Shown: positions 1-9,242 of the stretch, piece after piece
How the letters are laid out: each line of letters starts with the position of its first letter
How positions within the stretch are numbered: position 1 is the stretch's first letter
DNA from: Pseudomonas sp. MWU16-30317
GTDB taxonomy: Bacteria; Pseudomonadota; Gammaproteobacteria; Pseudomonadales; Pseudomonadaceae
Direction of reading: 5' to 3'
DNA: 64,000 nt
NCBI RefSeq assembly: GCF_020515695.1
Contig: NZ_JAIWJA010000001.1
Coordinates: forward strand, 992,001 to 1,056,000
Made by a program: the position numbers and the translations under genes
Notes under the pieces: model-generated
Seen by the model: only the letters and a program-made list of their open reading frames with translations
The model's database searches: none
Told to the model about the DNA's origin: nothing

Positions 1-907
1 TGATCTGCGAATGATCGATGCGCTCGGCATCCAGGCCCCAGCGCTCCAGCACGGCGGCGTACTGGCCACCGGCGATTGCGCCTTCCAGGGCAGTATGGAT
101 CGGCGTGACCAGGCCGTTGCCTTTGCGCAGGGTCACCGCGATGTCGGCTTGCAGCGGCCAGCCACCGTTCAACTGCCCGACCCGTTTGATGCCGCCACGG
201 GTGGCGGCGATATAGGCCAGCAGCGAGTTGGGCGCAAAGAACACATCCGCGCGCCCGGACTGCAGCGCCAGGGTCGCGGCTGCCTGATCGTCGTAGTACA
301 CCAAGGTGGCGGGCTCGACCCCGGCTTTTTCGTTGGCCTCGTTCCAGGCCAGCAGGACTTTTTCCTGGTTGGTGCCGGAGCCCACAATCACCTTCAGCCC
401 GGCAATGTCCTTGGCCTCTTTGATGGACGTCACAGGGTTGCTGTCCTTGACGTAGAAGCCCAGCACGTCCTGGCGATAGGTAGCGAAATCAAAGCGTTTT
501 TTGCGTGATTCGGTCACCGTGACGTTACTCAGCACGGCGTCGTACTTGCCCGAACTGACGCCCAGCGGCCAGTCTTCCCAGCTGGTCTGTACCACCTTGA
601 GCTGCAGGCCCAGGCTGTCGGCGATCAGCCGAGCGGTGTCGGCCTCGCTGCCGATGGTGGTCTTGTCGTCGCTGGCCAACAGCGCCAGGGGCGGCCCCGA
701 GGCACCGGCGATGGCCACGGTGAACGTGCCGGGTTCGACGAACTTGAAGCCCTGGGGGATCTGGGCGATGGCCGCCGGATTGCGCGGCGCATCGATATGC
801 GCCCGCTGCGGGCTGAGGTCGAATACCGGCGGCTGCTCGGCGGCCAGAGTCGGCAGGGCGATCACGGCACCGATAGCCATGGCCAGCAAGGCAATGGGAC
901 GTTTCAT
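1..907 (-). CDS. Family-3 ABC transporter substrate-binding protein (3' end outside window)
   Basis: Periplasmic solute-binding protein of an amino-acid-type ABC importer, working with the ATPase and permease upstream. The frame opens at ATG 907 and stays open to base 1, giving about 302 residues; the C-terminus lies outside the window. Residues 1-22 form a clear signal peptide (MKRPIALLAMAIGAVIALPTLA). The mature part has family-3 (SBP_bac_3) character: a segment like DTARLIADSLGLQLKVV, then SSGKYDAVLSNVTVTESRKK and a GLKVIVGSGTNQEK hinge region. It is the last gene of a leftward TonB receptor-permease-ATPase-binding protein unit, 4 bp after the ATPase. The substrate is unknown; amino acid or a sulfur amino-acid derivative is an inference from the family and neighbours. 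Confidence 0.88.
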   Translation of the reverse strand, partial: MKRPIALLAMAIGAVIALPTLAAEQPPVFDLSPQRAHIDAPRNPAAIAQIPQGFKFVEPGTFTVAIAGASGPPLALLASDDKTTIGSEADTARLIADSLGLQLKVVQTSWEDWPLGVSSGKYDAVLSNVTVTESRKKRFDFATYRQDVLGFYVKDSNPVTSIKEAKDIAGLKVIVGSGTNQEKVLLAWNEANEKAGVEPATLVYYDDQAAATLALQSGRADVFFAPNSLLAYIAATRGGIKRVGQLNGGWPLQADIAVTLRKGNGLVTPIHTALEGAIAGGQYAAVLERWGLDAERIDHSQI

Positions 908-911
908 GGGG

Positions 912-1697
912 TTATTCCTTTAACAGGTTGGCAGTCAGCACCTTGCCCAGAAAGGCAGCGGTGCGCGGGTGACGCGGGTGTTGAAAAATGACTTCGGGCG
1001 GGCCTTGCTCGACCAGCTTGCCGTCGCACAGGAACACCACATGGTCGGCCACCTCGCGGGCAAAGCCGATCTCGTGGGTGACCACCACCAGGGTGGTGCC
1101 GGACGCCGCCAGCCGGCGAATCACATCGAGCACCTCGCCAACCAGTTCCGGGTCCAGCGCCGAGGTGGGCTCATCGAACAACAGCACCTTGGGGCGCAGT
1201 GCCAGAGCCCGGGCGATGGCGACCCGCTGCTGCTGGCCGCCGGACAGCTGCCTGGGGTAGGCATCGGCCTTGTCTTGCAGGCCGACCGTTGCCAGCAGCG
1301 CCAGGGCCTGATCACGGGCCTCGGCCTTGCGCCACAATTTGTGCGCCAGCGGTGCCTCGGTGATGTTTTCGAGCACGGTCAGGTGGCCGAACAGGTTGAA
1401 GTTCTGGAACACGAAGCCCACGTGCAAGCGGCGCTTGAGCACTTCGCGCTCTTTGAGCTCGTGCAGGTGGTCGCCCTTGCGCCGATAGCCGACGTATTCG
1501 CCGTCGATGGTGATGTGGCCGGCGTCGACCTTTTCCAGGTGATTGATGGTGCGCAGCAGGGTCGACTTGCCCGAGCCGGACGGGCCGAGAATCACCGTGA
1601 CCTTGCCGGGCTCTACCGTCAGGTCGATGTCGTTGAGCACCCACTGGTTGCCGAAGCGCTTGCTGACGTTCTGGATCTGGATTCGACCTTCAGCCAC
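912..1697 (-). CDS. Amino-acid-type ABC transporter ATP-binding protein
   Basis: Cytoplasmic ATPase of the importer (GlnQ/HisP class, 261 aa, normal length). Walker [10 protein letters not shown] lies at residues 38-46. The signature [15 protein letters not shown] is followed by Walker [15 protein letters not shown], the D-loop, and an H-loop VVVTHE. The start overlaps the end of the permease gene by 8 bp, so the two are probably translationally coupled. The binding-protein gene follows 4 bp downstream. The transported solute cannot be read from this subunit. Confidence 0.93.
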   Translation of the reverse strand: MAEGRIQIQNVSKRFGNQWVLNDIDLTVEPGKVTVILGPSGSGKSTLLRTINHLEKVDAGHITIDGEYVGYRRKGDHLHELKEREVLKRRLHVGFVFQNFNLFGHLTVLENITEAPLAHKLWRKAEARDQALALLATVGLQDKADAYPRQLSGGQQQRVAIARALALRPKVLLFDEPTSALDPELVGEVLDVIRRLAASGTTLVVVTHEIGFAREVADHVVFLCDGKLVEQGPPEVIFQHPRHPRTAAFLGKVLTANLLKE

Positions 1698-2646
1698 GGG
1701 CCTTCTCCTTCAGCCAGCCGCGCAGGCGCTGCAGCGGCGTGGCTGGCAGCTGGCGCAGGGCACCGCGGGCGAAATGGCGCTCCACGTAATACTGCAGGCT
1801 GGTCAGCACCGTAGTAATCAGCAGGTACCACACGGTGGCAACGATCAACAGCGGGATCACCGCCTGGGTTCGGTTGTAGATCACTTGCACGGTATAGAAG
1901 AGTTCCGGCATGGCCAGCACGTAGGCGATCGAGGTGCCCTTGACCAGGCCGATCACTTCATTGAACGCGGTGGGCGCGATGGAGCGCAGCGCCTGGGGCA
2001 GGATGATGCGAAAGATCCGCCGGCTGGCGGGCAACCCCAGGGCCGCGGCTGCCTCATGCTGACCAGGGTCGACGCCAAGGATGCCGCCGCGAATGATCTC
2101 GGCGGTATAGGCCGCCTGCATCATGCCCAGCCCCAACGCTGCGACCGCGAACTGGCTGAGCACGTCCACCGTCGACCACTGGTACCAGACCGTGTCGGTA
2201 AACGGCAGGCCAAGGCTGATGTGGTCATACAGGTAGGCAAAGTTGTAGAGGATGATCAACACCAGCAGCGCCGGGATCGAACGGAAGAACCAGATATAAC
2301 CCCAGGCCAGCCCCGCCAGCAACGGCGAGCCGGATAGCCGCGCCAGCGCCAGGGCGGTCCCGAGCACGGTGCTGAGCACGGTCGCCGCCAGGGTCAGCAG
2401 TAACGTCTTGGCCAGCCCCTTGAGCACCGCAGGCGCGAGGAACCAATGGGCGAACACGCCCCACTCCCAGCGCGGATTGCTCGCCAGCGAGTGGACGATG
2501 CCCAGCAGTACCAGCGCGGCAAAGGCCGAGCCGACCCAGCGCCAGGGGTGACGCGCGGGGATGACCGTGAGCGTCGTGTCGATCGCTGGCGGCGCGGTCT
2601 CTTCGGGGCTGTCGCGAAAGCCGACGGCTTGGGTAACGATGGGCAT
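1690..2646 (-). CDS. Amino-acid-type ABC transporter permease
   Basis: Inner-membrane permease of the HisM/GlnP type, with an N-terminal membrane segment near residues 30-55 and a BPD_transp_1 domain starting near [17 protein letters not shown]. The EAA-like loop reads [21 protein letters not shown]. The frame could open at 2667, but ATG 2646 (MPIVTQAVG) is preceded by a strong AAGGAG seven bases upstream, so the 318-aa form was chosen. That ribosome site overlaps the stop of the TonB receptor gene, which suggests coupling. A single permease with no partner implies a homodimer. Confidence 0.9.
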   Translation of the reverse strand: MPIVTQAVGFRDSPEETAPPAIDTTLTVIPARHPWRWVGSAFAALVLLGIVHSLASNPRWEWGVFAHWFLAPAVLKGLAKTLLLTLAATVLSTVLGTALALARLSGSPLLAGLAWGYIWFFRSIPALLVLIILYNFAYLYDHISLGLPFTDTVWYQWSTVDVLSQFAVAALGLGMMQAAYTAEIIRGGILGVDPGQHEAAAALGLPASRRIFRIILPQALRSIAPTAFNEVIGLVKGTSIAYVLAMPELFYTVQVIYNRTQAVIPLLIVATVWYLLITTVLTSLQYYVERHFARGALRQLPATPLQRLRGWLKEKARG

Positions 2647-2656
2647 GGCAAGCTCC

Positions 2657-5113
2657 TTAGAAAGCATACGTCAAGCGGGTGTAGTAGTAGCCACCGGTGA
2701 ACCCGTAAGGCGAGTAGGTCCCGTAGCCACTGACCATGGTCGATGACGGCACGCCTTGTTTCTTGGGATACACGTCGAACAGGTTCTTGGCGCCGATGGC
2801 CACATTGAGGCTCTTGGTCAGGCTGTAGCCGACATCCAGGTCGGTGATCCACTGCGCGTTCCAGGTCCGGTCCAGGGAGCGGTCATCGGCATCGTTGACC
2901 TCCTTCCACGAGCCATAGCGAGTCAGGCCGAGGTTGACGTTGAATTTGTCGATGCTCCAGTTGCCGCCCAGGATCAACTTGGTCTTGGGCTGCACGGTGG
3001 TCAGCACGTTGCGTGCCTTGCGGTCCATCAGCTCGTAGGCGGTGCCGCCGATGTCGGTGCTGCCTGAGCTGTTGAGGATGTCGGTCTGGTTCCAGTTGAA
3101 GGCCGCCGTGTATTTCAGCGAGCCCCAGGCGCCCAGGTCCTGGTTGTAGTTGCTGACCAGATCGAGGCCTTTGGTGCGGGTGTCGGCGCCGTTGAGGAAG
3201 TACTGGCCGCCCGAGGTGGAGGTAATGCCGTTGGCTTGCAGCACCTGTGTCACCTCATTGCCCAGCAGCGTGCCGGTGAGCGTGATGCGGTCGCGGATAT
3301 TGACCACGTAGGCGTCGGCGGTGAGGGTCAGGCGATCGGTGGGCGTGTAGGTCAGGCCCAGGCTGAAGTTGGTCGAGCGCTCGGGCTTGAGCGATTTGGC
3401 ACCCAGCGCCTTGGCCGCAGCGGAGTCCACCGGCAGGACACCGTAGTTGATCGACTGGTAGACACCGTCGACCACCCCATATGTAGTCGAGCGGGCGCTG
3501 AACAGGCTGTTGGCCAGCGACGGCGCACGAAAGCCGTTGCTGACGGTGCCGCGCACCGCGAGTTGCGGGGTGAACTCGTAGCGGGTGGTGATCTTGCCGC
3601 TGCGGGTCGCGCCCACGCCTTCGTTGTAGTGCTCATAGCGCAGCGCAGTCCCCAGGTACCACTGCGGCAGCGGGTTGACGCCGAAGTCCACATAGCTGGC
3701 GACGCTGTTGCGGCTGGCGCTGGCTTCTTCGTCGGGAGAAATACCGTTGGTGACCTGAGCGCCGGACGAGGCGCAATTGCCCGGTGCCACGCAGTAGCCG
3801 CCGTCGGTATAGGAGGCGTAGTCGCCCTTCTTCACCTCGTAGCTGTCGCGCCGGTGCTCCAGGCCCCAGGACACGTCCAGTGGCTTGCTCAAGCCGATAT
3901 CGTAGTTGCGCTTGAGGTCGAGGTTGGTGGTCAGTTCATCCGAGACCCAGGTGCCGTTGGTGAAATGGTTGGGTGTGGCTTCGCCCAGCGACGGGTTCTG
4001 GTTGTGGTAACTGCCCTGCTCGGCCTCGTTGCGCCCGTAGGTGGTCGACAGGTCCCAGTCCCAGGCGCCGACCAGGCCTTTGGCGCCGCCGGCGACCTGG
4101 TAGTCGTCTTCCTTGATGGTCCAGACCGGCACGTATCCGGCGGGGTAGCCATTGGGGCCGGTAGTGATGGTGTTGGTGATGGTCGGCAGGCGGAAATTCT
4201 GCCCCTGCTCGGCCTCGCGATGCGACACGGTGCTGAAGGAGTACAGGCTCAGCGTGTCGTTGAGCGGCAGTTCGGCGTTGTAGGCCAGGTTGAGCAGGTC
4301 GATCTTCGGCGTACCGTAGCCGCCGTAGGTCGACTTGCCGGCCCTGTCGTAGGCCTGGGCATAGGAGTAGCCGTTGGCGCTGGCCTTGTTGTCGTCATTT
4401 TGGGTGCGTGCGTCGAGGGACAAATGCACGATGCCGCCTTCGCCGATTTCGAAGCCCTTGTCCAGGCTCTGCTGCACGGTCTGTTTCTTGCCGTCGTAGC
4501 CCTGACCGGCGTTGCTCACCGAGGTGCCACTGGCGTCGGCCTTGAGGATCACGTTGATGACTCCGGCGATGGCGTCCGAGCCGTACTGGGCGGCGGCGCC
4601 GTCACGCAGGACCTCGACATGGTCGATGGCACCGATGGGGATCATGTCCAGGTCCACCGGTGCGGCGCCGGTGTTGATGCCATTGATGTTCAAGGTGGCG
4701 GCAGTATGGCGGCGCTTGCCATTGACCAGCACCAGTACCTCGGCGGCATTCAGCCCGCGCAGGTTCGGTGCGCGGGCCATGCCGCTGGCGTCCCAGCCGG
4801 TCTTTTCCGGCAAGCTCAACGAGGGGATGACAGCACTCAGGGCCTCCATGAGCCCAGGCTTGCCGGTGGCTTGCAGCTGTTTGGCACTGACCACGTCGAT
4901 CGGGACCGGGCTGCTGGTCACGGTGCGCTGTTCGCCGCCGCGGTTGCCGGTGACGACGACGGTGCCCAGGGCTGATTCATCGGCGCGCGCGCCGCTGGCG
5001 AACAGCACGCCGGTCATGGCGAGCGCCAAGGGGCTCAGGGTCGATGCGGGGATAAAAGGCTTGCGTTCAAAAGCGCGTGCGATGCGTCCTGTGCGCTGGT
5101 TGACGAATTCCAT
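2657..5113 (-). CDS. TonB-dependent outer-membrane receptor
   Basis: Energy-coupled outer-membrane receptor that would bring a scarce ligand to the ABC importer encoded just downstream. The plug begins after a leader with GTVVVTGNRGGEQRTV and SPVPIDVVSAKQL; LVLVNGKRRHTAATLN and DHVEVLRDGAAAQYGSDAIAGVINV are typical plug motifs. The barrel ends in an aromatic residue (YTRLTYAF), as expected for outer-membrane insertion. The frame opens at 5200, but no ribosome site is visible there and residues 1-29 look non-coding. ATG 5113 gives a more plausible 818-aa precursor with a long signal region; the start is uncertain. It is paralogous to the receptor at 9243-11690. The ligand is unknown. Confidence 0.9.
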   Translation of the reverse strand: MEFVNQRTGRIARAFERKPFIPASTLSPLALAMTGVLFASGARADESALGTVVVTGNRGGEQRTVTSSPVPIDVVSAKQLQATGKPGLMEALSAVIPSLSLPEKTGWDASGMARAPNLRGLNAAEVLVLVNGKRRHTAATLNINGINTGAAPVDLDMIPIGAIDHVEVLRDGAAAQYGSDAIAGVINVILKADASGTSVSNAGQGYDGKKQTVQQSLDKGFEIGEGGIVHLSLDARTQNDDNKASANGYSYAQAYDRAGKSTYGGYGTPKIDLLNLAYNAELPLNDTLSLYSFSTVSHREAEQGQNFRLPTITNTITTGPNGYPAGYVPVWTIKEDDYQVAGGAKGLVGAWDWDLSTTYGRNEAEQGSYHNQNPSLGEATPNHFTNGTWVSDELTTNLDLKRNYDIGLSKPLDVSWGLEHRRDSYEVKKGDYASYTDGGYCVAPGNCASSGAQVTNGISPDEEASASRNSVASYVDFGVNPLPQWYLGTALRYEHYNEGVGATRSGKITTRYEFTPQLAVRGTVSNGFRAPSLANSLFSARSTTYGVVDGVYQSINYGVLPVDSAAAKALGAKSLKPERSTNFSLGLTYTPTDRLTLTADAYVVNIRDRITLTGTLLGNEVTQVLQANGITSTSGGQYFLNGADTRTKGLDLVSNYNQDLGAWGSLKYTAAFNWNQTDILNSSGSTDIGGTAYELMDRKARNVLTTVQPKTKLILGGNWSIDKFNVNLGLTRYGSWKEVNDADDRSLDRTWNAQWITDLDVGYSLTKSLNVAIGAKNLFDVYPKKQGVPSSTMVSGYGTYSPYGFTGGYYYTRLTYAF

Positions 5114-5574
5114 ATCGAAGGGTGACTCCCGTCCAACACCTGCGAGCAGGCGCCCGTCCGGGGCGCTGATAGGCTGCAGGCCTGATCTGATGGTTACCAT
5201 CCGGGGGTGGGGTAGGTGGTCTGGGCATCAAGATAGGAGAATAACCAAAGCCGGCATAATTCGATTTGGGTATAGGAATGTATGATTTAATTTTATTGTT
5301 TTTGCTGTTTTTAATTACAAATGTGAATTTACCCCCACGATTGCTAGACGATTCCGGCTACCGCCCGAGGCGGCGTCAAGAAAACCCCAAGCCGAATCCG
5401 ACCCAATCTATAATTTAATGTCGCTTATCAAACATCATTACAGATTTTTATAATTAGCATAGATCGAAAGATAATTTCACAGCCCTTGCCCATGTCCATA
5501 TTCTCGGCTCCCCTGCCCCTGTTCAGCGCGTGCGCAGTGCCGCGTCTGCAGGCGTTATCCGAGGAGAACACCCC
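5114..5574. promoter_or_regulatory. Divergent intergenic region between TonB receptor and dehydrogenase
   Basis: About 460 bases without a convincing gene. The stretch 5260-5490 is strongly AT-rich compared with the surrounding coding DNA and must hold the promoters of both outward-facing operons. A good ribosome site (GAGGAGAA at about 5561-5568) precedes the dehydrogenase start at 5575. I see no unambiguous -35/-10 pair or operator palindrome. Confidence 0.5.
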
Positions 5575-6534
5575 ATGAGCGAACTGGTGATTGCCAGCCA
5601 GATGGACGCATCTTTCAACCAGACACTGCGCGAGCAGCTGGCACAGCGTCACCCTGGCGCACGACTGATCGATGTGCCCAACGGCGTACCCAGCGACCTG
5701 CCCCCAGCAGCCAGCGTGCTGCTTGGGCGGCCGATCAATGTGCGCGGCTATCAGGCTGGGGATACACCCCCACCTGGCTGGCCTTACAACCTGCGCTGGA
5801 TTCAGGTGGTGTCTTCAGGCCTGGATGCCTATCCGGACTGGTTCTTCGCCGGGCCGCCAGTCAGCACTGCGCGCGGCAGCGCCAGCGACCCCATAGCCGA
5901 GTACGTGCTGGCGGCGATCTTCGCCTACAACAAGCATCTGCCGGACATCTGGGTGCAGGATGCCGATTGGCAATTCACCGCACTGACGCCGGTGCAAGGC
6001 CAGACGCTGGGCATCCTCGGCTTCGGCTCCATTGGCAGCAGCCTGGCACGCAAGGCGCAAGCGCTGGGCCTGAAGGTCATCACCCTGCGCCAAAGCGCTA
6101 CGCCACCTGATGTGAAGGGTGTGCAGACGGCCCGCGACATTCACCACCTGTTCAGCGCAGCCGATCATCTGGTGGTGGCCGCGCCGCTCACCCCACAGAC
6201 CCGGCACCTGATCGACGCCAAGGTGTTGGCCAGCGCCAAGCCAGGGCAGCACTTGATCAACATCGCCCGTGGCGGCCTGCTGGACCAGGATGCGCTGCTC
6301 GACGCGCTGGACCACGGCACGCTGGGGTTCGCCACACTGGATGTCACCGAACCGGAACCCCTGCCTGCAGGGCACCGCCTGTACAGCCACGCGAAAGTAC
6401 GGCTGTCACCCCACACCTCAGCCATCTCCACCCAGACCGGCGAAGCGATCAGGGCGATCTTCCTCGACAATTTGCAGCGGTTTGTGGATCAGCAGCCGCT
6501 GGTGAACCTCGCCGATCGTAGCCGCGGGTATTGA
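5575..6534 (+). CDS. D-2-hydroxyacid dehydrogenase family protein
   Basis: NAD(P)-dependent oxidoreductase interconverting a D-2-hydroxy acid and a 2-keto acid, 319 aa. The dinucleotide fold shows GILGFGSIG (glycines 149, 151 and 154). Catalytic positions appear intact: Arg232 in INIARGG, Glu in DVTEPEP (259/261) and His280 in LSPHTS. The start was set at ATG 5575 because of the GAGGAG site just upstream; an upstream frame to 5530 lacks this. It is the first gene of a rightward set with a peroxiredoxin-like protein and an FMN monooxygenase. It is probably not the missing 2-ketogluconate reductase KguD, which belongs to a different subgroup and operon; that is a judgement, not a test. Confidence 0.85.
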   Translation: MSELVIASQMDASFNQTLREQLAQRHPGARLIDVPNGVPSDLPPAASVLLGRPINVRGYQAGDTPPPGWPYNLRWIQVVSSGLDAYPDWFFAGPPVSTARGSASDPIAEYVLAAIFAYNKHLPDIWVQDADWQFTALTPVQGQTLGILGFGSIGSSLARKAQALGLKVITLRQSATPPDVKGVQTARDIHHLFSAADHLVVAAPLTPQTRHLIDAKVLASAKPGQHLINIARGGLLDQDALLDALDHGTLGFATLDVTEPEPLPAGHRLYSHAKVRLSPHTSAISTQTGEAIRAIFLDNLQRFVDQQPLVNLADRSRGY

Positions 6535-6798
6535 TTGCAGGGCCCGCTGGCGGAGGCGAGTGACTAGCGGACTCATGAAAGATAGAAATATCTGATTTAG
6601 TCCGCACCCTTAAATACCCAGAAAACATAATTACCTTAGACCCAAAAAGCCTTTCACAGCCGATTTCTGTTGGCATATCGTCCCCTCAGACCGACCCCAA
6701 TCCTGGCGCAGGCCCTCCCCCTTCACCAGGAGCAGGCGCTGCATGACTCGACTTCTCTACCAGGCCCACATCCACATTGCGTTACCAGGAGACATGCC

Positions 6799-7485
6799 AT
6801 GAGCGAATCCCTCAACCAACAGCTGGCCGAACTGCATGCCGAACGCGTACGGACCTGGGCACCGGAGGCACTGAAGATCAACGTCGATCAGCGCCAGCAC
6901 CTGGTCGATCAGGCGCGCACACTGGATTTCGTCAAGGCTGGCGACAGCGTCGAGCCTTTTGAACTGCTCCCGGTCGAGGGCGGCACGCTGACCCTGCAGC
7001 AATTACTCGCCAATGGCCCTGCGGTGCTGGTGTTCTTCCGGTTTGCCGGGTGCCCGGCCTGTAACATCGCCATCCCGTCCTACGAGCGCACCCTGCAACC
7101 GGCGTTGCGCGAACGCGGAGTGCCGCTGGTCGCGGTCAGCCCGCAGGTGCCTGAGCGGCTGGTGGAAATTCGCGACAAACATGCGCTGACCCTGCAAGTC
7201 GCCAGCGACAAGGACAACACCCTGGGCCGGCGCTTGGGCATCCTCTATAGCTTCGACGAGGCCTCGCGACAAGCATCGCTGGCCAAGGGCTCGGGCATCG
7301 GCGAGGTCACCGGCACCGGGACCTGGGAACTGCCGCAACCGGCCGTGGTGGTGATCGGCACCGACCGCCGCGTGCATTTCGCCGAAGTCAGCCCGGACTG
7401 GCTGGTGCGCACCGAAGCTCAACCGATCATCGATGCAGTGGATGCGTTGCTCGCCTCGACCGGCCAGCAGGCGCGTCGAGCCTGA
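6799..7485 (+). CDS. Peroxiredoxin-like (AhpC/TSA) protein
   Basis: Thioredoxin-fold protein of the AhpC-TSA superfamily, 228 aa. The active-site region reads FFRFAGCPACNIAIPSYE with Cys85 and Cys88, a CxxC rather than the usual single peroxidatic TxxC. It may therefore act as a thiol-disulfide or atypical peroxide-reducing enzyme. An N-terminal extension of about 50 residues (MSESLNQQLAELHAERVRTW) is typical of the peroxiredoxin-like family found beside FMN monooxygenases. ATG 6799 follows AGGAGA at 6787-6792; the longer frame from 6670 has no such site. It sits between the dehydrogenase and the monooxygenase and may detoxify peroxide leaking from the flavin enzyme (inference). Confidence 0.85.
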   Translation: MSESLNQQLAELHAERVRTWAPEALKINVDQRQHLVDQARTLDFVKAGDSVEPFELLPVEGGTLTLQQLLANGPAVLVFFRFAGCPACNIAIPSYERTLQPALRERGVPLVAVSPQVPERLVEIRDKHALTLQVASDKDNTLGRRLGILYSFDEASRQASLAKGSGIGEVTGTGTWELPQPAVVVIGTDRRVHFAEVSPDWLVRTEAQPIIDAVDALLASTGQQARRA

Positions 7486-7555
7486 TCAATCGCCCCCTTG
7501 GCGCCGCGCCAGCCAGGCGCGGCATCAACCTCTACACGCAAAAGGAATTGAAGTC

Positions 7556-8902
7556 ATGAGTCAACGTCAATTGCACCTGGGTGCCATCCTGACCGGAGTC
7601 GGCACCGACCAGCAGGATTGGCTGCACCCCGAGATCCCCGGTGATGCCAGCGTCAATATCGACTGGTACAAACAACAGGCACGCGCGGCGGAGGCGGCCA
7701 AGTTCGACTTCGTGTTCATCGTCGACAGCCCCTACATCACCCCGGACTCCGCCCCCCACTACCTCAACCGTCTGGAGCCACTGACCCTGCTGTCGGCGCT
7801 GGCCGGCGCTACCGACAAGATCGGCCTGGTGGCCACCCTCACCACGTCCTACACCGAACCCTTCAATGTCGCTCGCCAGTTCGCCTCCCTGGACCAGATC
7901 AGCCACGGCCGTGCCGGCTGGAACGTAGTCACCACCGGGCTGGAAGGCGCGGCAGGCAACTTCGGCCTCGAACAGCACATCGACCATGGCGAGCGTTATC
8001 GCAAGGCGCGCGAGCATGTGGCCGTAGTGCAAGGGCTGTGGGACAGCTATGAGGACGACGCCTTCCCCCGCGACAAGGCGCGCAAGCACTTTCTCGACGC
8101 CCGCAAGCAACACCGCCTGGACCACCGCGGCGAGTTTTTCTCGGTCGCCGGGCCCTTGAACCTGGCGCGTTCGGTACAGGGTCAACCGGTCATCTTCCAG
8201 GCGGGCATCTCGGAATCCGGACGACGCCTGGCGGCGGATATTGCCGAAGGTATTTTTGCCGGTGTCGACAATTTCGAAGATGCCCAGGAGTACTACGGCG
8301 ATATCAAGCGCCGCGCCGCGCAAGCCGGGCGCGACCCGGATCAGGTGCTGCTGTTCCCTGGTATTCGGCCGATCATCGCCGACACCGACGAGCAGGCCCT
8401 GGCCATTGCGCAAGAGTTGTTTGGCGAGATCGATCTGGCCAAGGCCCTGGTGCAACTGGGCCGGCCGTTCAACTACCACGACTTTACTCAGTACCCCCTC
8501 GACGGGCCCTTCCCTGAACTCGGAGAACTGGGTGAAAACGGCTATCGCGGCCACGCCGAACGCATCAAGCGGGTCGCTCGCGAACGCAATCTCACGGTGC
8601 GCCAAGCCGCACTGCGCTTCGCTCAGCCGTTTGCAGGCTTCGTTGGCTCGGCGTTGACGGTGGCCAACGAAATCGAGCGCTGGTTCGTGCAAGGAGCTGT
8701 CGACGGTTTCAACATTCGCGTGGGCGCGCCGAGTGAGTTTGCGCGCTTTACTGACGAAGTCGTGCCGATTTTGCGTGAGCGCGGGCTGTTCCGTAGCGAG
8801 TACAGCGCCAGCACACTGCGCGGCCACCTGGGCATTGATGTGCCGCGTAACCGGCATAGCGCCGGGGTGGTCGAGCTTCCCGAGGTCGCGCAACCGGCTT
8901 GA
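7556..8902 (+). CDS. FMN-dependent monooxygenase, NtaA/SnaA/DszA family
   Basis: Class C flavin monooxygenase of the luciferase-like TIM-barrel superfamily, 448 aa, the usual size of NtaA/SnaA/SoxA(DszA) enzymes. It uses reduced FMN from a separate reductase, and no reductase gene is seen nearby. Family features include the start QLHLGAILTGVG, FDFVFIVDS, LEPLTLLSALAGATDKIGL, TSYTEPFNVARQFASLD and GRAGWNVVTT. The start at 7556 is supported by AAAGGAA about eight bases upstream. Relatives oxidise sulfones, chelators and other organic S/N compounds; with adjacent uptake systems this suggests nutrient scavenging. The exact substrate is not evident. A 26-bp palindromic hairpin follows. Confidence 0.88.
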   Translation: MSQRQLHLGAILTGVGTDQQDWLHPEIPGDASVNIDWYKQQARAAEAAKFDFVFIVDSPYITPDSAPHYLNRLEPLTLLSALAGATDKIGLVATLTTSYTEPFNVARQFASLDQISHGRAGWNVVTTGLEGAAGNFGLEQHIDHGERYRKAREHVAVVQGLWDSYEDDAFPRDKARKHFLDARKQHRLDHRGEFFSVAGPLNLARSVQGQPVIFQAGISESGRRLAADIAEGIFAGVDNFEDAQEYYGDIKRRAAQAGRDPDQVLLFPGIRPIIADTDEQALAIAQELFGEIDLAKALVQLGRPFNYHDFTQYPLDGPFPELGELGENGYRGHAERIKRVARERNLTVRQAALRFAQPFAGFVGSALTVANEIERWFVQGAVDGFNIRVGAPSEFARFTDEVVPILRERGLFRSEYSASTLRGHLGIDVPRNRHSAGVVELPEVAQPA

Positions 8903-8924
8903 TCTCTGACTGACACCTGACGCC

Positions 8925-8950
8925 TGATGCCCCGCTGCAGCGGGGCATCA
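8925..8950 (+). terminator. Hairpin after the monooxygenase gene
   Basis: A perfect 26-base palindrome with core GATGCCCCGCTGCAGCGGGGCATC begins 23 bases after the monooxygenase stop. It lacks a downstream U tract, so it may be a weak terminator or a transcript-stabilising end. Confidence 0.6.
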
Positions 8951-9242
8951 TCAATGCGATCAGGATTTCCTGAGCGTCGATGTGCGTCCCTTCTCTACCC
9001 CCGCTTTCGCGCAGAATTCTTTGCTATTGCCGCTCACTTGGAATGTTCTTAAACATGCTTGTTTCACATATCAATACTTTAGTAGATGCATTTATTCTAT
9101 GATAAACATATTCTAAAATAGAATTTACCTTCCGTTTTTTATGCCAGTACTATCCCTCCCCAGACGACACCGTTACCGCTCACAACCCCACTAATCAAGG
9201 CTATCGAACCTGCACCCGGACAACGGGCCAGTGCCCGTTTGA
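8951..9242 (+). promoter_or_regulatory. AT-rich leader before the second TonB receptor
   Basis: About 290 bases with no gene. The part at 9040-9135 is very AT-rich and carries a 15-base inverted repeat, ATTCTA-AAA-TAGAAT, at 9110-9124, a candidate operator or promoter element. It probably drives the TonB receptor gene separately from the monooxygenase operon. Confidence 0.45.

Noticed and set aside
3236..4975. Long 579-codon frame opposite the first TonB receptor
   Set aside because: It is the antisense shadow of a high-GC gene; composition is Gly/Ala/Val/His-rich without motifs, and the other strand has a full receptor.
5575..6534. D-2-hydroxyacid dehydrogenase as the missing KguD
   Set aside because: It lies in a different operon 16 kb away with no PtxS operator and its wording differs from the GhrB-type reductases.
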